Source: an uncultured Acidobacteriota bacterium
GTDB taxonomy: Bacteria; Acidobacteriota; UBA6911; RPQK01; JAJDTT01
DNA length: 64,000 nucleotides
Assembly (NCBI GenBank): GCA_951812665.1
Contig: CATOST010000009.1
Location: forward strand, 1 to 64,000
Direction: 5' to 3'
Below the pieces are notes generated by a model, which saw nothing but the letters and a program-made list of their open reading frames with translations, was not told where the DNA came from and did no database searches. Position 1 is the stretch's first letter. The number at the start of each line of letters is the position of its first letter. The translations under genes were made by a program, and so were the position numbers. Positions 16,521-25,955 of this stretch are shown piece by piece.

Positions 16521-18652
16521 ATCCCACGCTCTGACATTGCCGTGAATTGAGTTGATTTTCGAGATCAGGGAGCGCTGCTGTCGGCCAGGGCGTTGGGTCG
16601 GTCCGAATGGGGGCGCCACCATGGGGGCCGTCAGGGCCCTGAGCTCCTGCCGCTGAGGGTCCCGAGCGGCCCGGTCGGGCTGCGGACGAGTAGAAGTTCC
16701 GTCTCAGGGACGGCGGGAGGGATCGGATCGTCGCCGTCTGGGGATGGGAGTTGGGCCGGTGCTCACGGAGACAGCAGCGCGGTGAAGGCGTCCTGGCGTT
16801 GGAGTGCGAAGTGGCGAGTGGCGGAGGCGAAGCTGTCAAACGAAGTCTGGTGAATGATGATCGCGATCGCGAGGTTGGTGCAGGTCGCATTGTTCGCCGG
16901 CGCGAATCGGGTGCGGGCGAGACAGTCGTCTTCGGCAAAGAGGGTGTCCCGGAGGTTGTGATTGACTTCGACCGCCCAGTGGCCGCGGTTGTCGGCAAGG
17001 AGTTGCCGGGGGGACGCGCGGTAAGCCGGCGCCGAGGTGATGCCGTAGACCTGCTCGCGGCTGGTTTTTCCGGTTCCGTTTTGCCGGGCGTCGGTGCGCC
17101 GGCGTGTGATGCGGAAGATCTGGGCGACGTGGGGGTAGTTCAGGAGGCCCTCCAGAGGAGTCATGACCTGGATGGAGCGCTGCTCGATGCGCCCATGGGC
17201 CAAGTCGGTCTCTTCCTGGAAAGACCCGGTCGCGTCCCGGTTCCAGTCGATGGTCGAGAGCATCTCATGGGTTTCGGGGGCGTTTTCCTTGACCGTCATG
17301 AGATAGTCGGCCCCGTGGGTTTCGACGATGACGCGCGCGGTCTCGCGGGTGGTGTGCAAGGCGTCGACGGTGAGGACGCGGCCCGCGACGTCGACCTTCT
17401 CCAGCAGAGCGCGCACGGCGGCGATCTCCGCACCCTCTTCATTGAAGCTGAGAGTGGCGAGGGGCAATCGGGTGGTGTGCTCGACCAGGGTCGCGGTCTC
17501 GAAGTGTCCGTCTCCGTTGCGGTTGGCGCCGCGAATCCGCTTCCCGTCCACCGCAATCGCGCGGCCCAGTTGCAGTCTCGGCATCGAGAACCGCCGGAGC
17601 ACGGCCTCGATCTGGTCCGGATCCACCGAGGAGATCACGCGGTGCAGGGTGGACTTGGAGACCGGAACGTAGCGGCCGGTCCGGGGGTTCTTCCAGGCGC
17701 CGATCGCCTCGAGTTCCGGCTGCGAGAGCTTCTGCGCATACTCGGCGGCGGCCACCGGTCCGCGCAGGTTCGCCAGCCTCGCGAGCAGGTAGACGGTGAG
17801 CACCGAGGCCACGGAATGCTTGCGCCCCTGGGCGCGCCGGAAATCCTTGATCTCGGCCAATTCCTGAACCAGCGAGCGCAACTCGCTCGCGCCCTTCCGG
17901 GTCGGACCCTTGGGCTCCCACTTCGAGGTCAGCGGGCGAGGGTCGCGCAGACGACGGCAGGCGTTGCGCCGCAACGGGGACACGTACAGCTGCTTCGGCT
18001 GGCCGTGAGGATCGGTATAGCGACCGTTGTGACGCGCAAACCCCCGCGTGTCGCCGAGATAACGCCAGTTGGAAGCGCGGTAGAGGGCGCCGTCGAAGCG
18101 GGCGGGGTCGACGAAGCTCTCGGCGATCAGCACCGGGTGTCCATAGTGCGCCTGCCAGTCGTCGCCGAGACGCCGCAGCATCCGGGCCAGCGTCCAGGAA
18201 CCGAGACCCGGGAAGACGCCCTTGGAGGCGAGAATCACGAATCGCGTGTTGTTTGCGATCAGATGCAGACGCCGGTACTGCAGGTCGGGCTTCCACCCGA
18301 TCCAGCGGTCCCGATGCCGACACTTGAAGGCGCCCGACTGCCAGCCGGCGAGCGCCAGCCACTTCCCGCGCCATTCGACGACGTAGCGCAGACCGCGACC
18401 GGCAAACCGATTGAAGCCGAGGTAATGGTGTTGGTGAACCCGTCGGTCCCACTTCACCCGCTCGTCGGGGCGGGCCAGTCGCACCTGGGCATCGTTGAGG
18501 AAAAACCCTTCCGGGGTTTCCTTGAAGATCACTTCGTCGTCTGCTGGAGCGCTCATACCCCCAGGATGAAGCCTGGGGCGAAAAAAAGCCAGCGGAGAAT
18601 GCAAACCTCTGCGGTTGTTGGGGCGAATCGTCAGATATTCCTAGCGTGGGAT
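16521..18652. mobile_element. ISAs1-family insertion element with DruA-fused transposase
   Basis: A perfect 10-base inverted repeat bounds the transposase gene: ATCCCACGCT at 16521-16530 and AGCGTGGGAT at 18643-18652. The element would be about 2.1 kb. The flanking bases (GCAGGACT left, GGCCCTGA right) do not match, so no target-site duplication is visible and the exact ends are provisional. About 240 bases between the left repeat and the stop codon hold no gene. Confidence 0.6.
16763..18556 (-). CDS. ISAs1-family transposase with N-terminal DruA (DUF4338) domain
   Basis: The product has 597 residues from the ATG at 18556, which is preceded by GGGGGT; a frame to 18604 is also open. Residues about 1-235 match DruA/DUF4338: RDRWIGW, LHLIANNTRFVIL, FVDPARFDGALYRASNW and YLGDTRGFAR. 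Residues about 240-330 match the transposase-associated domain (VQELAEIKDFRRAQGRKHS). The rest is a DDE transposase with AIAVDGKRIRG, VLTVDALHTT and GHWAVEVNHNLRD carrying the acidic residues. DruA is the shared subunit of Druantia anti-phage systems, and DUF4338 is also known joined to transposases. Here it is most likely part of the transposition machinery. No frame disruption is seen. Confidence 0.85.
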   Translation of the reverse strand: MSAPADDEVIFKETPEGFFLNDAQVRLARPDERVKWDRRVHQHHYLGFNRFAGRGLRYVVEWRGKWLALAGWQSGAFKCRHRDRWIGWKPDLQYRRLHLIANNTRFVILASKGVFPGLGSWTLARMLRRLGDDWQAHYGHPVLIAESFVDPARFDGALYRASNWRYLGDTRGFARHNGRYTDPHGQPKQLYVSPLRRNACRRLRDPRPLTSKWEPKGPTRKGASELRSLVQELAEIKDFRRAQGRKHSVASVLTVYLLARLANLRGPVAAAEYAQKLSQPELEAIGAWKNPRTGRYVPVSKSTLHRVISSVDPDQIEAVLRRFSMPRLQLGRAIAVDGKRIRGANRNGDGHFETATLVEHTTRLPLATLSFNEEGAEIAAVRALLEKVDVAGRVLTVDALHTTRETARVIVETHGADYLMTVKENAPETHEMLSTIDWNRDATGSFQEETDLAHGRIEQRSIQVMTPLEGLLNYPHVAQIFRITRRRTDARQNGTGKTSREQVYGITSAPAYRASPRQLLADNRGHWAVEVNHNLRDTLFAEDDCLARTRFAPANNATCTNLAIAIIIHQTSFDSFASATRHFALQRQDAFTALLSP

Positions 18653-18766
18653 GGCCCTGAACCGTCCGGGGCCCATCTTGACTCTGATACTTGGTCGTGA
18701 TACGCCTTGTGGAAGTTCAGATCCCAGCCTTTTTCATATTGGCCTTTCAAAAAAGAGGAGGAAATC

Positions 18767-21700
18767 ATGAGCGAGCGGAAGGGCTTGGTCCTTTTTCTGC
18801 TGGTCGTCCTTTTGGTCTGGAGTCCCGTCTGGGCCCAGAGAACTCGCGGCTCCATCGGCGGCCGCGTGGTGGACGACACGGGCGGCGTCATTCCCGGCGT
18901 ATCGGTGACGGCTGCCAACGTTGCCACCGGAGTGGATCTTTCCACCGTCAGCAACGACACCGGCTCCTATCGAATCAACTACATGGACCCGGGAGAATAC
19001 GAGCTGACCGTATCGCTTCCCGGATTCAAGACCATCAAGCAGCCGGTCCAGGTGCGGACGGGCGAAAGCCTGATTCGGGACTACACGTTGGAGGTGGGGG
19101 AGGTCACCGAGGAGGTGACGGTCCAAGCCCAGGCGCCCCTGCTTCAGAGCAGCAATGCCACCTTGAGCAATCTCATCGACAACGAGCGGATCGAGACCCT
19201 GCCCCTGGCTCAGGGGAACCCGAGCCACCTGCTGATCCTGGCGCCCGGCGCCTCCAGCCCGCCGGGTGGTGGCTGGAAGTGGGACGAACCGGGGTGGTCC
19301 ATCGCCACCGGCTTCTATTTTCACGGTACCCGCGGAAACGCCATCGGCTTCACCCTCAACGGGATCAACAACGTGGGGAACGCCGTCGGCGGCAGCCAGC
19401 AGGCGCAGGTCCAGCCCTCCACCGAGGCCGTCCAGGAGATGAAGATCTCTCACGACTACGACGCCACCAAGGGGCACCATTCGGGAACCACCATGGACGT
19501 CACCATGAAGTCGGGCAGCAACCAGTGGCACGGGTCCATGTACGGATTCTGGCGGGACAGCGACTGGAACGCCGCCGCCTTCTTCGACAACCGCGCCGGC
19601 GCGGACAAGGTGCCCTCCTTCTATCGGCGTTACGGCGGCGGGGTCAACGGACCCGTCTTCAAGGACAAGACCTTCTTCGCCTTCACCTTCGAGAGCACCT
19701 TCCAGGAGACCACGGAGTTCTATGGAACCCGGACCGTGCCCACTCCCGCCATGTTGCAGGGGGACCTGTCGGCATTGCTGGACGCCGGTCCCGAATACCA
19801 GATCTACGATCCCAATACCATCCAGCCGACCGGGGACGGCTTCTTTTCGCGAATGCCCATTCCCAACAACATCATCCCTTCCAGCCAGATCCACCCCATC
19901 TCCCAGAAACTGCTGGAATTCTGGCCTGCGCCCAACGTGACCGGGGGAGCCGACGGGACCCGGAACTTTCAGCCGGTGACCCCCTCCCCCACCGGGTGGA
20001 CCCAGTATTTTTCCCGCGTGGACCACACCTTCAGTCCCAGCAACCGGCTCTTCGGGAACTACGCCCTCCTGGGCAACTGGTCGGGGGAGTGGCGGGACTA
20101 TTACGGCAACCTGGCCACCGGTTTCTGGCAGGCCATCAAGAGGTGGAACTTCGGCCTGGACGACGTCTGGACCGTGAGTCCCACCACGATCCTCAATTTC
20201 CGCTACAGCTTCAACCGGGGAGGATATCCCGCCTACGCCAAGAGCATGAAGAAGACGAATCATCCTTCCGGTTTCTTCGACTTGGCCACCCTTCCTTTTT
20301 CCGAGAACATGCTGAGTCAGGTGGACCCGGCCGAGACGGCGCTGCCCCACATCCAGATCCAGGGGTTCAGCGGCATCCACGATGAGACCAGAAACGCGCT
20401 CTACCGCACCATGGTCCACACCGCGGAGACTTCCACCGACCTCAACCGGGGCAACCACAACGTCAAGTTGGGTATGGAGTTCCGCAGCAGCCTGACCAAC
20501 CAGGCCAGCTTCACCTGGGCCAATCCGGTCTTCCGCTTCGGCTGCGATTTCACCAACGGCCCGCTGAACACCTCGCCCTGCGCCCAGGGTCAGGGTTTCG
20601 CCGCCTTCCTGCTGGGGCAACCCTCCAGCGGATACATCAACCGGAACGCCAACTTCGCGGCCCACACCAACTACTACGGCGTCTTCCTGCAGGACAACTG
20701 GCGGGTGACTCCCGAATTGACCATCAACATCGGGGTTCGCTGGGAGTACTTCGCCCCCGTCACGGAGCGTTTCGACCGGAGCGTCAGCAGCTTCGACTTT
20801 GGAGCCGACAGCCCCATCGCGGCCGCGGCAACGGCGGCGTATATGGCTAATCCCATTCCGGAAATCTCGCCCGGCGCCTTCCAGGTCAAGGGAGGAATCA
20901 CCTATGCCGGCGTCGGCGGAATCCGAAGAGAACTATGGGACGTTCCCTCGAACCTCTTCGCTCCCCGCGTCGGCTTCGCCTACCGCTTCGGCGACGAAAC
21001 GGTGCTGCGCGGCGGTTACGGGATGTTCCACGAGCCGGTGGGCATCTTTGGAAACCGGTTCCGGCCCATCCTCACCGGATTCAGTCAATCGACCGATCTG
21101 GTTCCCAGTTTCGACAATGGCGTCACCTACGTCGCCAGCTTCGAGGATCCTTTCCCCACCGGAATCAAGGAACCCATCGGAAACAGCATGGGTCTGGCCA
21201 CGAATCTGGGTCAGAGCGTGAGCTTCTTCGACCAGAACACGGTCAAGATCCCCTACAACCAGCGCTGGTCACTAACTGTCCAGCACATGCTGCCGGCCGA
21301 CACGCTGCTGGAAGTGGGCTACGTGGGAACCCGGGCGACGGGCGGATTCGGTTCCCGGAACCTGAACGTGTTGCCGGGCCGTTACCTGAGCACGCTGACC
21401 CACCGCAACGAAGCCAACATCGCCCTTCTGGGCGCTTCTTTTCCCAATCCCTTCGCCGGACTGCTGCCAGGGACGGGGTTGAACACCGCCAACATCAGCC
21501 GTAGCGATCTGCTCAAGCCGTACCCTCACTTCCGGAACGTGACCCTGAGCACGACCAATCAGAACTACGCCTGGTATCACGCGCTGGAGACCCGGCTGGA
21601 GCGGCGTCTGAGCCGAGGCATCAGCTACATGCTGGGTTACAGCTGGTCCAAGTTCATGGAGGCCCGGCAATTCCTCAACTCGAGCGATCCGGTCCCGTAT

Positions 21701-22222
21701 GAGGTGGTGGCGACCGCGGACCGGACCCACAATTTCAAGCTCACGGGAATCTGGCAGGTGCCCTTCGGACGCGGCCATTGGCTGGGCGGCTGGCAGGTCT
21801 CCGGAGTTTGGCAACTCCAGAGCGGATTCCCATTGAATTTCGGAAACGTCTTCACCACTTCGGGCTTCGACCCCAAGAAGCTGCCTCTGTCCGGCGGGAC
21901 CGTGGAGAAATGGTTTAACACCAACGCCGGATTCGAGAGGAGTTCCGCCAGGGCACCCGAGGGGACCCACATGCGGACCTTCCCCTTCCGCTTCAGCAAT
22001 TTGCGTTCCGCCCCCGTCGACTTTTGGGACATCAGTGTCATCAAGGACACCTTCATCAAGGAGGGCCACCGGCTCCGCTTTCAGGCACAGTTCCTGAATG
22101 CCTTCAACCACGCCAGCTTCGGCCCCGTGGTGACCAATCCGACCAGTGGCAGCTTCGGGTTGGTCCAACGGGACGTGACTTGGCCCCGGCGGATCATGCT
22201 CGGCGTCAAATACATCTTCTAA
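18767..22222 (+). CDS. Oar-like TonB-dependent receptor with carboxypeptidase-regulatory domain
   Basis: The ATG at 18767 follows GAGGAGG and gives 1151 residues. A signal peptide (about 1-24) is followed by a CarboxypepD_reg domain (about 27-115, GRVVDDTGGVIPGVSVTA, YELTVSLPGF). A plug domain follows (about 130-260, IETLPL, GNAIGFTLNGI, EAVQEMKI), then a long outer-membrane beta-barrel ending in the aromatic residue F (KYIF). This is the large Oar-type receptor expanded in Acidobacteriota and probably imports a polymer-derived ligand. A TTGACT at 18678 is a possible -35. Nearby catabolic genes do not identify the ligand. Confidence 0.92.
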   Translation: MSERKGLVLFLLVVLLVWSPVWAQRTRGSIGGRVVDDTGGVIPGVSVTAANVATGVDLSTVSNDTGSYRINYMDPGEYELTVSLPGFKTIKQPVQVRTGESLIRDYTLEVGEVTEEVTVQAQAPLLQSSNATLSNLIDNERIETLPLAQGNPSHLLILAPGASSPPGGGWKWDEPGWSIATGFYFHGTRGNAIGFTLNGINNVGNAVGGSQQAQVQPSTEAVQEMKISHDYDATKGHHSGTTMDVTMKSGSNQWHGSMYGFWRDSDWNAAAFFDNRAGADKVPSFYRRYGGGVNGPVFKDKTFFAFTFESTFQETTEFYGTRTVPTPAMLQGDLSALLDAGPEYQIYDPNTIQPTGDGFFSRMPIPNNIIPSSQIHPISQKLLEFWPAPNVTGGADGTRNFQPVTPSPTGWTQYFSRVDHTFSPSNRLFGNYALLGNWSGEWRDYYGNLATGFWQAIKRWNFGLDDVWTVSPTTILNFRYSFNRGGYPAYAKSMKKTNHPSGFFDLATLPFSENMLSQVDPAETALPHIQIQGFSGIHDETRNALYRTMVHTAETSTDLNRGNHNVKLGMEFRSSLTNQASFTWANPVFRFGCDFTNGPLNTSPCAQGQGFAAFLLGQPSSGYINRNANFAAHTNYYGVFLQDNWRVTPELTINIGVRWEYFAPVTERFDRSVSSFDFGADSPIAAAATAAYMANPIPEISPGAFQVKGGITYAGVGGIRRELWDVPSNLFAPRVGFAYRFGDETVLRGGYGMFHEPVGIFGNRFRPILTGFSQSTDLVPSFDNGVTYVASFEDPFPTGIKEPIGNSMGLATNLGQSVSFFDQNTVKIPYNQRWSLTVQHMLPADTLLEVGYVGTRATGGFGSRNLNVLPGRYLSTLTHRNEANIALLGASFPNPFAGLLPGTGLNTANISRSDLLKPYPHFRNVTLSTTNQNYAWYHALETRLERRLSRGISYMLGYSWSKFMEARQFLNSSDPVPYEVVATADRTHNFKLTGIWQVPFGRGHWLGGWQVSGVWQLQSGFPLNFGNVFTTSGFDPKKLPLSGGTVEKWFNTNAGFERSSARAPEGTHMRTFPFRFSNLRSAPVDFWDISVIKDTFIKEGHRLRFQAQFLNAFNHASFGPVVTNPTSGSFGLVQRDVTWPRRIMLGVKYIF

Positions 22223-22232
22223 GCGTTTACGG

Positions 22233-22276
22233 GATTTTGGAACCAAAATCGTAGGGGCAACCCTGGTGGTTGCCCC
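22233..22276. repeat. Intergenic palindromes after the TonB receptor (GGGCACCC-type copy 3)
   Basis: A tight inverted repeat (ATTTTGG / CCAAAAT, 22233-22250) is followed by a diverged, reversed copy of the dispersed element seen at 6244 and 40417 (CGTAGGGGCAACC, GGTTGCCCC, 22250-22276). Together they may end transcription of the receptor gene, although no T-run follows. Confidence 0.45.
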
Positions 22277-22342
22277 TGGCGGCAGAAATTCGTCGAGCCG
22301 GCCGGATAAACCGATCCCGGGAATCCAGGAATCAGAAGGAGG

Positions 22343-23308
22343 TCAGGCGCAGCGGGGATCGTCCTCGACCCAGCGTTGAAACTTTGGATTTTCAACCTGG
22401 GCCAGATGGTCTCTGGCTTGACGCCAACTCTCGGCCCAGACTTCCGGATCCCGGAGCTCCGACTCGGGATTGGAACGGCTCCGCGCTACGAAACCCGGAA
22501 ACCAGGGACGCCCGGTCGACTGTCCGATGGGGTTGTAACGAAGGTCGAAGCTGCATCTCAGGTCGTCGCTTCGATTGGGGAGGGAGCTGTGCATGGTCAG
22601 CTTGTGCATGAAGAGGACATCGCCCGCCTTCATGGGTAAAGCCATGGCCCCGGCGCCGATGAGCCGTTCGGGAATCTGGAACTTTCCCGGTGTCACGCAG
22701 TGCAAGGACAAGCCCCGTCTGTGACTGCGCGGCACCACCAGCAGACAGCCGTTCTTCTTGGTGGCGTCGGTAACGGGAATCCAGACCGTGAGCATCTTGG
22801 TGGAGTCGGCGTCCGGCGTCACCACGCCCTGGTCCTGATGCCAGGAGGTGCGCGCGACCAGAGCGTTCGCCAGCACGTCCTCGGACAGCAGGCGCTGGGG
22901 CGGCTTGATGCGGATGTGTTGGACTGGATTGGAATAGATCTCGGGACCAATGAAACTCTCGACGGCATCCAGGAGTTGAGGGTTTCTGAGAAGGTGGAAC
23001 ACCTCGGGCGGATGATGAATCGGGGTATCGGGGTCGATTCCGCTCTGGGGTAGCGAGATCTCCAACCGCTGGAAGAAAGCGCCACGGGTTTCGCTGACTA
23101 CGGCGGCCAGGCGCGGTCCGAACGAGAGGTCCTCATAGGTTCCGGAGAGAACCCTTTCTTCCACCAGTTGGCGGCTCAGATCGTCCAGCAACCGCTCGTA
23201 GTGGTCCAGGATGGGCTGCAGATCACGCTCCCGATCCAGGATGCCTTCCAGCACCACATAGCCTTGCTCCTCGAACTGCCGCATGAAACCGTTGGGCGTT
23301 CCAGTCAT
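22343..23308 (-). CDS. Phytanoyl-CoA dioxygenase (PhyH) family Fe(II)/2-oxoglutarate oxygenase
   Basis: The product has 321 residues from the ATG at 23308, which has AGGAG about ten bases upstream. The iron ligands are visible as H157-x-D159 (TSWHQDQG) and H240 (KLTMHSSLPN), and R251 (DLRCSFDLRY) would bind 2-oxoglutarate. The N-terminal FEEQGYVVLEGILD is typical of the family. Such enzymes hydroxylate small molecules such as fatty acyl derivatives, osmolytes or natural products; the substrate is not predictable here. It converges with the TonB receptor gene. Confidence 0.92.
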   Translation of the reverse strand: MTGTPNGFMRQFEEQGYVVLEGILDRERDLQPILDHYERLLDDLSRQLVEERVLSGTYEDLSFGPRLAAVVSETRGAFFQRLEISLPQSGIDPDTPIHHPPEVFHLLRNPQLLDAVESFIGPEIYSNPVQHIRIKPPQRLLSEDVLANALVARTSWHQDQGVVTPDADSTKMLTVWIPVTDATKKNGCLLVVPRSHRRGLSLHCVTPGKFQIPERLIGAGAMALPMKAGDVLFMHKLTMHSSLPNRSDDLRCSFDLRYNPIGQSTGRPWFPGFVARSRSNPESELRDPEVWAESWRQARDHLAQVENPKFQRWVEDDPRCA

Positions 23309-23519
23309 GGCCGACTCCTGCTGTTGCGGTTCAAACCGTTTCTCTCCTGCCACGCCGATGCCCAGATCGCGATCGGTGGCGGGCCTACGATTGATTCCTC
23401 AGAATACGCCTCTCCAGCCGCCCGTGGCAAGAAGAGATCCGCGCTGCAACCGGTGGGGCGCGGAACGCTCGCCACGGGGTCTCACGTCATGGCCCAACTT
23501 GATCCGGGGACACATTTTG

Positions 23520-23534
23520 TACTACATACTACAT
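23520..23534 (+). promoter_or_regulatory. Possible antitoxin operator
   Basis: The repeated TACTACATACTACAT lies about 25 bases before the Phd/YefM antitoxin start, where autoregulatory operators of toxin-antitoxin operons usually sit. The call is by position and repetition only. Confidence 0.25.
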
Positions 23535-23558
23535 TGAGCTGGGCAGCGGGAGAAACTA

Positions 23559-23804
23559 ATGCATACTGTTCCCTTGAGGATTGGCAACCAGAAGTTCTCA
23601 AAGCTGGTCCAAGAGGTTGAGAACGGTCAGGAATTCCTGATTACCCGGAGAGGCCATCCGATTGCGGAGCTTGTACCCCACCGGGCTGACAAGACGTCAG
23701 ACCCCAACTGGAATGCGGCCTACCGGCAGATGATGACCCGCCTGAGGGAGGGTGCTGCGCTCGGAGGTCTGAAGATCGATCGGGACGAGATCCATGAACG
23801 TTAA
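23559..23804 (+). CDS. Phd/YefM-family antitoxin
   Basis: The 81-residue product shows the family signature: a short N-terminal strand, then KFSKLVQEVENGQEFLITRRGHPIAELVPH (residues about 12-42), and a charged C-terminal tail that would wrap the toxin. GGGAG lies six bases before the ATG. The usual partner would be a downstream PIN or RelE toxin. The next gene-like sequence (23924) is a broken PIN start, and the 119-base gap is long for a working operon. Confidence 0.85.
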   Translation: MHTVPLRIGNQKFSKLVQEVENGQEFLITRRGHPIAELVPHRADKTSDPNWNAAYRQMMTRLREGAALGGLKIDRDEIHER

Positions 23805-23923
23805 CGGGAATGGCCCACTGCTTGGCAAAAGGGTCGCGGAGACGAATCTCATCCTCCCGCACCTGTCCGTCGAATGCCGATATCTCCGGGACACAAGCTG
23901 TAACGGGCGTCCCCCGGTGAGCA

Positions 23924-24085
23924 ATGCGCGTTAGGCCCGTCCCCCGGCGCTTCTCGCTTGACACCAACATCCTGGTGTACGCGGTCGACCTCAATAGTGG
24001 ACTCCGAAAAACCTCGTTTCCGGAGGCGTTCGGAATCGGCGCGTCATGCCGGTTGGGTGGACCGTCACTTCTGGTTCGTCCTTGA
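23924..24085 (+). pseudogene. Truncated PIN-domain toxin
   Basis: The frame from the ATG at 23924 reads RRFSLDTNILVYAVDLNSG, a clear PIN/VapC first strand with the catalytic aspartate in DTN. After about 26 residues the similarity ends and the frame stops at 24085 (53 codons). The other catalytic acids are missing. It would be the toxin partner of the upstream Phd-like antitoxin, lost by deletion or frameshift. Confidence 0.6.
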
Positions 24086-24176
24086 CGGGTCCCCGCACGC
24101 TTCCTACCATAGAGCCCCGGTTCGGTCCGGCGGCGACATTCTCTGCCGGGACCACTACCTTTGAGATGAGAAACCC

Positions 24177-24776
24177 ATGTTTCTGAAAATACTCTCCCAC
24201 CCCGTCTTCGTGAACCTGAACTTCCACATGCCCATGATCGTCGATCTGCGACATCCCCTCATCATGCTGAGCGGCGAGAACGGGTCGGGGAAGTCGACGC
24301 TGCTTCATTCCATCTTCCATGCGCTCAAGGGTGAAAGGCTGCAGAACTATTCGTATCGTCTCGAAACCCGGGACGTGGCGATCAAGGAGGTTCGCCTGTT
24401 CGACGCCGAGCAGCACAACCCCCGCAATCAGTTGCACCTCTTCAAGGACGAGCCGCAGATGCTGGAGTTCCTGCATGTCGCCAGCCACGGCCAGATCATG
24501 CTCTCGCTGTTCACGGAGTCATTCCCCAAGTTGCCCGACGGGACGGTGCTCCTGCTGGATGAGCCGGAAATGGCGCTGTCCCAGTCGAACCAGCGCCGGG
24601 TGCTCAAGATGCTCATGGAGCTGGTGGATCAGAAGAACATGCGCATCGTCACGGCGACCCATTCGCCGGTTCTGCTGGAGTCTCCGCACACCTATGTCAT
24701 CGATCTGGACCAGGCCGTGAACCGGAACGTCCTCCCCAGCGATCTTCCCGTGCCGGGTCAGAGCACCATCAACTGA
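24177..24776 (+). CDS. Small AAA/ABC-like ATPase
   Basis: The 199-residue product has Walker A ([17 protein letters not shown], about 31-47) and Walker B (VLLLDEPEMALS, about 123-134), followed by a switch histidine (IVTATHSPVLLESP). This is the AAA_21/AAA_23 type of ABC-like ATPase fold related to OLD, RecF and SMC heads. It is compact and lacks a coiled coil or an added nuclease. Such single-domain proteins are found with diverse partners, including defence modules. The next gene, a radical SAM protein 51 bases on, is in the same orientation, but a joint function is not evident. Confidence 0.85.
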   Translation: MFLKILSHPVFVNLNFHMPMIVDLRHPLIMLSGENGSGKSTLLHSIFHALKGERLQNYSYRLETRDVAIKEVRLFDAEQHNPRNQLHLFKDEPQMLEFLHVASHGQIMLSLFTESFPKLPDGTVLLLDEPEMALSQSNQRRVLKMLMELVDQKNMRIVTATHSPVLLESPHTYVIDLDQAVNRNVLPSDLPVPGQSTIN

Positions 24777-24827
24777 AGCTCCGTCCCGGACTCGCCGGAA
24801 CCGGCGCCCCGGAGCCCTTGAAGTTGA

Positions 24828-25715
24828 ATGATGGAAGTCATCCTGCGAGATGTGGGAAACGTCCTCACCCGGACCACCGGATTCCTCAAGACCGTCACTT
24901 CCCATTCGCTCCAACCCTATCGAGGCTGCACTTTCGGCAACTCACTCTGCGGCGTCGGTTGCTACGTTCGGCACAATCCCTATGTGACCCGTGGGCGTTC
25001 CTGGGGGAGTTTCTTGGAGGTTCGCGAGAACGCCGCCGCTTCGTACCAGCGGCATTGGCGCCGGGAAAGAAACTGGGCCCGGCGCCGCCTGGGGCAGTTC
25101 GGAGTCTTCCTGTCCAGTTCCACCGAGCCCTTTCTGCCTCAGGAGTTTCGCTACCGGGTGACCGGCAGCGTCCTGGAGGCCATGTTGGAGCAGCCGCCCG
25201 ACCTGCTGGTGCTCCAGACCCACTCCCACCGGGTGACGGAATACGAAGATCTCTATCTGGAGCTCTCGCAACGCTGCCGGCTTCGGGTCCACATCTCCAT
25301 CGAGACCGATCTCGACACCGTCCCGGGTCTACCCCGCCATGCCAGCTCCGTCGATCGCCGTTTCGATGCCGCGTGCCGGCTCAAGCGGCTCGGCCTGTTT
25401 ACCGTGATCACCGTTTCTCCGCTGCTTCCGATCCGGGATCCGGAGAGCTTTTTCCGGCGCATCGGCGAAGCCGCGGATCGGGTCGTGATCGACCACTTCA
25501 TCGAGGGAGATGGCACGGCGGATGGGTCCCGGACTCTGAAGACGGCGTTGCCTCGAGCCATGAAGCAGATCGAGGAGAAATCCATCGGTCTCGACTACAG
25601 GGACCGAATGGTTCAGGTGGCCCAGAAGTTCCTGCCGGGACGGGTCGGAGTCAGCATCGACGGGTTTGCGGGCCGATATTTGACAAGCGGTCGGCCGATG
25701 GTCGAACATGGCTGA
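24828..25715 (+). CDS. Radical SAM protein of the SPL-like family with unusual cysteine spacing
   Basis: The 295-residue product has a cluster motif GCTFGNSLCGVGCYVRH with C34, C41 and C45, a CX6CX3C spacing instead of the standard CX3CX2C. Surrounding features fit the photolyase-like (SPL) radical SAM family: PYRGC-type entry, FGVFLSSSTEPFLPQE, LRVHISIETD and RLGLFTVITVSPLLPI. It would bind a 4Fe-4S cluster and cleave S-adenosylmethionine. The substrate is unknown, and DNA lesion repair is only one possibility. Confidence 0.85.
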   Translation: MMEVILRDVGNVLTRTTGFLKTVTSHSLQPYRGCTFGNSLCGVGCYVRHNPYVTRGRSWGSFLEVRENAAASYQRHWRRERNWARRRLGQFGVFLSSSTEPFLPQEFRYRVTGSVLEAMLEQPPDLLVLQTHSHRVTEYEDLYLELSQRCRLRVHISIETDLDTVPGLPRHASSVDRRFDAACRLKRLGLFTVITVSPLLPIRDPESFFRRIGEAADRVVIDHFIEGDGTADGSRTLKTALPRAMKQIEEKSIGLDYRDRMVQVAQKFLPGRVGVSIDGFAGRYLTSGRPMVEHG

Positions 25716-25859
25716 GTTCCACGGGCTTCGGAGTCGGAGCAGTGGCGGTTCCACGGTTTTGGGCGGCCAACGGGACCGAGCAGGATGGGCCCTGCTGATT
25801 GAGGGTGTTGCCCGGAAAGGAGGGGATCCAGTGGAATTAGATAAACATGGTATGGCGGA

Positions 25860-25955
25860 GGTGGCGTCCTTCTAACGGAAGCCACTCTTGTCAGTGGTGT
25901 CAAGGAGGGTTTCCCCACGGAAGGAGACCCAACGCCACCGAAACCATTCCTTTCT
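25860..25955 (+). ncRNA. Candidate structured small RNA with a four-way junction
   Basis: An outer stem GGTGGCGT (25860-25867) pairs exactly with ACGCCACC (25932-25939). Inside it are three hairpins: CTTC/GAAG (25869-25881), CCACT/AGTGG (25882-25897) and GGGT-TTCC/GGAA-ACCC with a GGAG bulge (25907-25930). A strong terminator follows at 25956. The region lies between two convergent genes and has no credible coding frame. It does not match tRNA (no T-loop consensus) or any riboswitch class recognised by eye. The strand is inferred from the terminator's T-run. Expression is unproven. Confidence 0.45.

Noticed and set aside
25860..25939. tRNA gene
   Set aside because: The cloverleaf-like pairing lacks the T-loop consensus, D-loop GG and a CCA-compatible acceptor layout.
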